This document shows, piece by piece, positions 58,501 through 64,000 of a stretch of 64,000 nucleotides of DNA. Source of the DNA: Sclerotinia nivalis (lineage: Eukaryota; Ascomycota; Leotiomycetes; Helotiales; Sclerotiniaceae); the NCBI GenBank assembly GCA_029531795.1, contig JAPEIS010000001.1, forward strand, positions 310,001 through 374,000, read 5' to 3'. Position numbers and translations under genes: made by a program. The notes under the pieces are model-generated. The model was not told the DNA's origin, did not search any database, and saw only the letters and a program-made list of their open reading frames with translations. The stretch's first letter is position 1; each line of letters opens with the position of its first letter.

Positions 58501-58980
58501 ATGCACGTGAAATATATGAGTGAGAGACAAATCACATGGCTGGTCAATACCCATCAACGTGATAAGCCCAAGCCCAATGCCATCTACCCATTGAATTACG
58601 AAACGATGGAAGAACAGAAACACTACAAGCAGAAATAAGAAATACAAATTATTACACTTCATATTCTTCGTCGACAACAGGATAGCACCTAGGTGATGAT
58701 CTTCAATAAGAGTCCTGATCTGAGGAGTAACCTCGGTCCCTTCAAATCCCATCATAAAGCATCTAGAACCAGAGATCCCTTATCAGTACATATAATCAAA
58801 CACATGATCGCAAAGCCGTAAATTGTTACCATATACAGCTCAGCAAACTAAGAGTAGACTCACTGTCCCATAGCCCTTCATTTTGTCAGCCTACTTCTCA
58901 GCCTCTATATAAGTGGCTCATAACCTACCAATCGAGGCCCTTCCATAAAGGATCCAGCTCCTCCTCTGTAACATCCATCT
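55557..58980 (-). CDS. nag3: GH3 beta-N-acetylglucosaminidase fused to a C-terminal GNAT region, 971 aa
   Basis: Six exons (58980-58931, 58875-58864, 58762-58656, 58439-57879, 57830-56671, 56582-55557) sum to 972 codons; the second is only 12 nt. The first half is a GH3/NagZ-type glycosidase: MGQCFMMGFEGTEVTPQI, ALDQENGGVN, GVNMIMGPCLDV, KHFPSYGNLDFLGSSLDMP, GFNGVVVSECLEMEAL. The C-terminal ~345 residues form a GNAT-like region with a plausible acetyl-CoA loop (RNLSIGHSL), then a second weaker GNAT-like stretch interrupted by Asn/Ser- and Glu/Asn-rich low complexity. GH3-GNAT enzymes of this kind are known from fungi. No signal peptide is evident, suggesting an intracellular enzyme. It neighbours GlcNAc catabolic genes, which supports the substrate. 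The nucleophile position reads SEC rather than the usual SD, and the loop lacks the typical DSH. Confidence 0.9.
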
Positions 58981-60224
58981 TTGGTAGCTGTTGCTGTGCA
59001 AATGTCGTTATTTCCACTTTGAGCTCAACGTAGTTATAAACCGAGAAGTGTAACAAGGCTATGAAGTTTCAGCGCAACGTTCGCTGAGATGGCCTGGTGC
59101 TCCGCTTTCCTTAATCAAGGTTTCATGATACGTGAAGAATACTATTGGATTTGTGCGATATGAGAGAAATTGTAAGATGTGCGTTTTCATCACAACTATC
59201 GACTCTTCGCCACTGTTCAAGAAGTGCGCAAAAGATATTTTTGGATATATAATCTTCAGCCTCACATATTCAGCACCTTGGTGTAACTAACTGGAACAAA
59301 TGTAAGTGGTTGGTGTTGGCGAGGATGTTATCGTTTGAACTTCCTCCTCCGAAAATGGTCACATGATGTGATACCGGGGAATCATCGGCAATGGAACGGT
59401 TTATTCTTTATTCCCAATCTGTGCGTTACACCAAAATTTTACGATTCACTTGGATATTCAACATTAATTGCAAAGAAAAACGATCCAACATTTCTTCAAA
59501 CAGGAATATGTAATTTCGGCGGCTTGGCATCTAATTACCATCGAGTTATTTCCAAGTGTGCTTGACAAATGGATTATTATTCGACCATCAACATTTTTTT
59601 TACAAATTACCGACATTCCGACGATCCGATGATAGGATACGACGTTACATATTGTATTTGGAGATTTCCATTCACCATCAGATCAAACTCCAACATTGAT
59701 GGTAACAGTTAACTCGTCTCCTCTCCACCTCTCCACTCAATCCACTACAAACTATACCAGTCCAACGCTGCGATATGGTAGATAGATGTGATGTGATGTG
59801 ATATGATGTGATGTACGATGTGATGTATGATGTATGATACTGAACTGAGTCATTGTACGGTACAGTCGATAGTAACTTGAAATTTTGAGTTTATCTATGG
59901 TAGTCTTGTTTTAAGGTTATCATGTGTTGAATCTAAGGTTGGGGTCTGCACTATCAAATCATTTATGGCAGGCATTTAGATTTAGGTATGCCTGGTATGG
60001 TCATATGCTAGTAAGTACCTCCTACAGTAAGTAACCTACCTGTGTACAAGTGAATCTCGAGGTTCAAGTCTATAGAATCTTCCAGTGAATGAGATTTTGG
60101 TATCATTCGCATCATAATTTCAATCATCTTCTCTTTGTCCCCAGTCCAATTTCTTAAATAACTACCTATCTACCTTTCTCTGTAACAACAATCCCTCTGT
60201 AACCCTAACTCTCCAACCACAACG
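58981..60224. promoter_or_regulatory. 1.2-kb divergent promoter region, nag3 / dac1
   Basis: The two start codons face apart, so this spacer controls both GlcNAc genes. It includes a gatgt microsatellite (59,786-59,838) and a CA/CT-rich leader just before the dac1 ATG. An open frame at 59335-59565 has no domain. No factor site is claimed. Confidence 0.5.
59786..59838. repeat. gatgt pentamer microsatellite
   Basis: Repeated gatgt units with a few tat or ac interruptions lie in the nag3/dac1 divergent promoter. Confidence 0.85.
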
Positions 60225-61661
60225 ATGCCATCGGCACTACCAACCTCGACTTCTAAAGTCACCAAGTTTACAAGCTGTCGTCTGGTGAAGGGAGAATCTT
60301 TAGTTACTCAAGATCTCTGGGTATCATCTTCTACCGGCAAGATTATCCAAAGCCAGGAAGCTTTTTACTCACATTTATGTGTACCCGACGAGGTTATTGA
60401 TCTTGGTGGTCGCATTATTTCTCCAGGTTTCATCGATACACAACTGAATGGAGCTTTTGGATTTGACTTTGCTTCTATACCTGAAGGTGACGATCCTAAT
60501 GCTTATGGAAAGGAATTTCGCCGGATTAATCAATTATTGATCAAGACGGGTGTTACTTCTCATTTACCTACTATCACATCATCACGCCCGGAAGTCTATC
60601 ATCATGTAAGTACTCGATGAAATTATCACTGAACCCATACTAATAATTCTCACAAGGCACTCCCATTTCTAGGTCCTTCTGGAGCAAATCGTCTTGCATC
60701 GGATGGTACCGAATCACTCGGCGCTCATGTCGAAGGACCATTCCTTTCCCCTACCAAAAATGGAATCCATCCTCTTCCCGTCCTACTCGCCCCTAAATCC
60801 AACGACCTCACAACTCTCTCAGAATGTTATGGTGCTTCCAATCTCCTAGGAAATATCCGCCTTATAACCGCTGCCCCAGAACTCCCACACATGACCTCTC
60901 TAATCCCAACCCTCACCTCCCCACCCCACAACATCATCTTCAGCATCGGCCACACAGAAGCCACATACGAAGATGCCACGGCCGCCGTTTCCGCCGGCGC
61001 AACAATGATAACCCACCTCTTCAACGCCATGCGCCCCCTCCACCACCGCAACCCAGGAATCTTCGGTCTCCTCGGCACAACCTCCACAACCAGCACTTCT
61101 CCCTCCACAACCCCCCCTTCCACCCCAATTACAACTCAAAACATAATCCCCCCTCTCAAACCCATAACCCAACGCCCCTACTTCGGCATCATAGCCGACT
61201 CCATCCATCTACACCCCACCACCATAACCCTAGCCTACAACGCCCACCCATCAGGTCTAATCCTCGTAACAGACGCCATGCACCTCGTCGGACTCCCCGA
61301 CGGCCGCTACGCCTGGAACGGCGAATACATACTCAAAGACGGCATCCACCTTCGTCTCGAATCAACCAACAAAATCGCAGGATCCAGCATCACGCTTGTA
61401 GAATGCGTGAGTAATTTCTTGAACTGGACAAGTTGTAGTGTAGCTCAGGCTTTGAAAGCGGTTACCGAGACGCCGGCGAGGATGTTGGGGGTTTTTGATA
61501 GGAAGGGGGCGTTGGATGGCGGAATGGATGCGGATTTGTGTGTGCTTGATGTGGTTGTGGAGAGTGATGGGAGGAAGAGGGTGGTGGTGGATCAGGTGTG
61601 GAAATTTGGGGTTAGGGTTTTTGAGAGGGAAGGAGAAGGAGAGGAAAAGATAGTTGCGTAA
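60225..61661 (+). CDS. dac1: N-acetylglucosamine-6-phosphate deacetylase, 461 aa
   Basis: Two exons (60225-60605, 60657-61661) sum to 462 codons. The enzyme removes acetate from GlcNAc-6-phosphate, giving glucosamine-6-phosphate. Amidohydrolase-fold motifs are in order: GGRIISPGFIDTQLNGAFG, GAHVEGPFLSPTKNGIH, FSIGHTEATYEDA, ITHLFNAMRPLHHRNPG and LVTDAMHLVGLPDG. These contain the metal-binding Glu and His residues and the catalytic Asp. A Thr/Ser/Pro-rich insert (~270-292) is unusual and looks disordered. Base composition is odd: the coding strand is very C-rich from ~60,830 to ~61,380, then turns abruptly G-rich to the stop. The C-rich stretch leaves several other frames open, but these are shadows. 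Divergent from nag3 and convergent with the deaminase gene. Confidence 0.95.
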
Positions 61662-62646
61662 CGGGTAAAGGGTTAGAGTACTGGGATACTTTGATATCAA
61701 TTGAGAACGCGGGGTTTAATGAAGGTTACGTACTAAAGGGAACGAAATATCATGGCAGGAAACACCGCATAGGTTATCACAGCGAGACTTTTCTTCTCTT
61801 CTCTTTTCTTTTCTTTCCATCCTTTTCCCAATGTACTCACAAACAAAGTACAATACTCACTCACCCATCCATCAAATCGTCATATTCATATTCATAACAT
61901 GAAAAGACGATTACTCAATCGAAATCGAGATATGCAGATACCTAGGATAGAAAATGGTTTTAGAACGCAAGTCAGGACGCGAGTAAGAATTAAATAGATA
62001 GCAATACGCATTTTTCAAAAGAGATATTTTTATGATGCTTCATCTTGACGTGTTTAATGCATATTGTGTTATTTGTATTTGTATTTGTATATTTATATGA
62101 GATTTATTCTAGGTGAGTATGATTTCTATGTCTTAAAAAGATGGGTTATTAGGTAGGTAGGTAGACATGTAATAAACTTGATAGGCAGTTAGTTGGGATA
62201 GAAAGGCACCTTGCTGATCACATCTGCACACGAGAAAATATACACAAAACACGATATACACATCAGCCCAAACACAATCATGATATTCATATATTCATTT
62301 CTCATTGTTCTCATCTAGTCTAACTAACAATACAGGGCATTCGTGAGAATTTGAGAAATTTAGTTTAGGGTAATTTACTTTAATGTAAATAACTTCTGTA
62401 CCTTAGCCAGAAATACAAGCAGAGCGAGTGCCTAGTATCATCATGCAAAAAAATGCAAATGTACATATTGTGCCTGCAAATATGCAAAAAGAAAAGAAAG
62501 GAAATAAGTAGAAAAGCATTGCAAAAATACACTCCTTGAAAAGCAACAATTCCGCTACCAAAGAGTGGACTTTGCTGTCTTATGTGCATGCAACCCAATT
62601 TGATCCTCCCATACACCAATCCGTTCCCAATTCTCTATTCATGGTA
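61662..62646. other. convergent spacer, dac1 / deaminase 3' flanks
   Basis: About 1 kb of AT-rich DNA between two stop codons facing each other. Short runs (ttgtattt, aggtaggtaggt) occur. No gene is supported. Confidence 0.45.
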
Positions 62647-63889
62647 TTAAACTGCCAAGATTCTGCTTCCCATGCGGTCGGGAATCAATTCTGGAGTATG
62701 GCTTCTGCGGACTGGGTACTCAGTAGCTGGCGCAGCTAAGAGCGTGGTTGTAAGAGGTTGTGGGGATTTAATGGTAGATTCTTCCTTGACCAAGCTTTCT
62801 GGCATCGGTGGAACAGGTGTAGTACGCTTGGGACCTGTACGAGCAGCAGATGGAAGAATTTGTTCGAAACCTTGAGCGGCGGCAACTTTCTCAATTGACT
62901 TGAAGTACTGTTGAATATTTTGTTAGCATTGAGTATGGATGTGATGGCAGGGCTAATGGAGGGGTAAGTGAACGGCGGGGTAAAGTGGGGTAGCTACCTT
63001 GACAGTTTTAACCTGGAGCTCAAGTGTTGCATCTTCATCCACAACGATCATCGGATGAGGATGAAGTTGTAAGCTTGAGAGAGTCCACATGTGGTTCACA
63101 CCTTCTTCAATACATTTCTTCAATGCCAATGCCTTGTGTGCCCCAGTGATAATGATGACAACTTCTCTGGCCTCTAACACGGTTTGAATACCCACTGTTA
63201 AAGCCATCTTTGGGACCTTCTCCAGATCATTACCGAAGAATCGGGAATTGGCAATGATGGTATCATATGCCAAAGTCTTGACTCTTGTACGAGAAGCAAG
63301 GGAAGATCCAGGCTCATTGAATGCAAGATGACCATCTGGTCCAATTCCTCCAAGGAACAAATCGATTCCACCCTTTGCTTTGATGGTTTCCTCATAGTGT
63401 ATACATTCTGCTTCGAGGTTCTCGGCATTGCCATTTAAAATGTGGACGTTTTGAGGAAGGACATCGACGTGCGAGAAGAAGTGTTTGTACATAAATGTAT
63501 GGTAGCTTTCTGGGTGGTTGCGCGGGATGCCAATGTATTCGTCCTATGCAAATTACCCATGTTAGTGATCTGACTCTTGAAAGTGAAGTTGTATGTAGCT
63601 TATGCGCGAGGGTTAGAAACATACCATATTAAAGGTGACGACATTTTTGAATGAGATTTCACCAGCCTTGTACTTTTCAACGAGGATCTTGTAGATGCCG
63701 ATAGGAGAAGAACCGGTAGGAAGACCAAGGACGAAAGGGTGTTCTGGGGTCGGTCCAAAGGCGTTGATTCGATCTAATCGGATGTTAAACAGTGTTTGTA
63801 AATTGAGCTGGAGCAAGAATCTCACCAATAATGTATTGCGCAACGTAGGCACAAGCTTCCGTTTTACCGTCTCTGATGATGAGTCTCAT
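62647..63889 (-). CDS. nag1: glucosamine-6-phosphate deaminase/isomerase, 339 aa
   Basis: Four exons (63889-63826, 63773-63625, 63543-62998, 62907-62647) sum to 340 codons. The enzyme converts glucosamine-6-phosphate to fructose-6-phosphate and ammonia, the last step of GlcNAc use. NagB-family motifs are intact: [35 protein letters not shown] (phosphate loop), [20 protein letters not shown] (catalytic Asp), [20 protein letters not shown] (catalytic Asp/His loop), and [20 protein letters not shown]. The C-terminal ~75 residues ([19 protein letters not shown] to the end) extend beyond the ~290-residue animal enzymes and look disordered. The final motif is joined by an 89-nt intron. The 5' end lies 111 nt from the right edge. 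Confidence 0.96.
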
Positions 63890-64000
63890 TTTGAATGTAT
63901 TTGAATGTTAAGTGTATGTCGAAGGGTGTGAGGATGTTTTCTTTTGTAGATATGAAAGTATGAAGGTGGTTGTTTGTCGCAGTATAAGTTCACAGAAAGT

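Noticed and set aside
60824..61414. 196-codon plus-strand ORF and two ~100-codon minus-strand ORFs overlapping dac1.
   Set aside because: They are shadows made by the C-rich coding strand; the amidohydrolase frame carries all family motifs.

Overview
The window is nuclear DNA of a filamentous ascomycete. Genes are interrupted by short GT-AG introns (mostly 48-110 nt) with CTAAC-like branch sites. Intergenic regions are AT-rich and full of microsatellites. The products are typical of Pezizomycotina: a Zn2Cys6 regulator, a 14-TM MFS transporter, a GCK-type Ste20 kinase and a fungal GlcNAc gene cluster. The style resembles Leotiomycetes such as Botrytis or Sclerotinia, but that is an inference and no marker here settles it. 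There is no prokaryotic signal, no CRISPR array, no tRNA or rRNA, and no intact transposon. Exon models were built by eye. For every complete intact multi-exon model the exon lengths sum to a multiple of three.

Layout. 1-10 kb: an SDR gene running off the left edge, a divergent secreted M20 amidohydrolase with an in-frame stop, a thioredoxin-PITH protein, a doubtful small ORF, and an 11-exon Zn2Cys6 regulator. 10-20 kb: a UBA-UAS-UBX protein, a Ste20-like kinase, and a large protein with three CUE-like segments, a Cys/His zinc module and a BTB-like C-terminus. 20-30 kb: a repeat-rich gap, then FMP32/MCUR1-like and eIF2-gamma genes on a shared divergent promoter, then an MFS transporter. 30-36 kb: mostly non-coding, with one decayed gene. 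35.6-43.2 kb: clathrin heavy chain, with a 1.88-kb intron that contains C2H2-finger remnants. 46.4-51.5 kb: pyruvate carboxylase in 14 exons, including exons of 6, 8 and 12 nt and an intron built of decayed ~74-bp repeats. 51.5-55.5 kb: a non-coding region with at least five copies of a two-box motif at fixed 9-nt spacing.

The right end (55.6-63.9 kb) is a GlcNAc catabolic cluster. A GH3-type beta-N-acetylglucosaminidase fused to a GNAT region releases GlcNAc, GlcNAc-6-phosphate deacetylase removes acetate, and glucosamine-6-phosphate deaminase feeds glycolysis. The kinase, transporter, regulator and regulatory genes that often accompany such clusters would lie beyond the window.

The least explained signals are the two-box motif array (51.9-54.4 kb), the zinc-finger remnant inside the clathrin intron, the micro-exon-rich PYC gene, and the CUE-like/zinc/BTB-like protein. 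Old, decayed tandem repeats recur in introns, a leader and spacers across the window.
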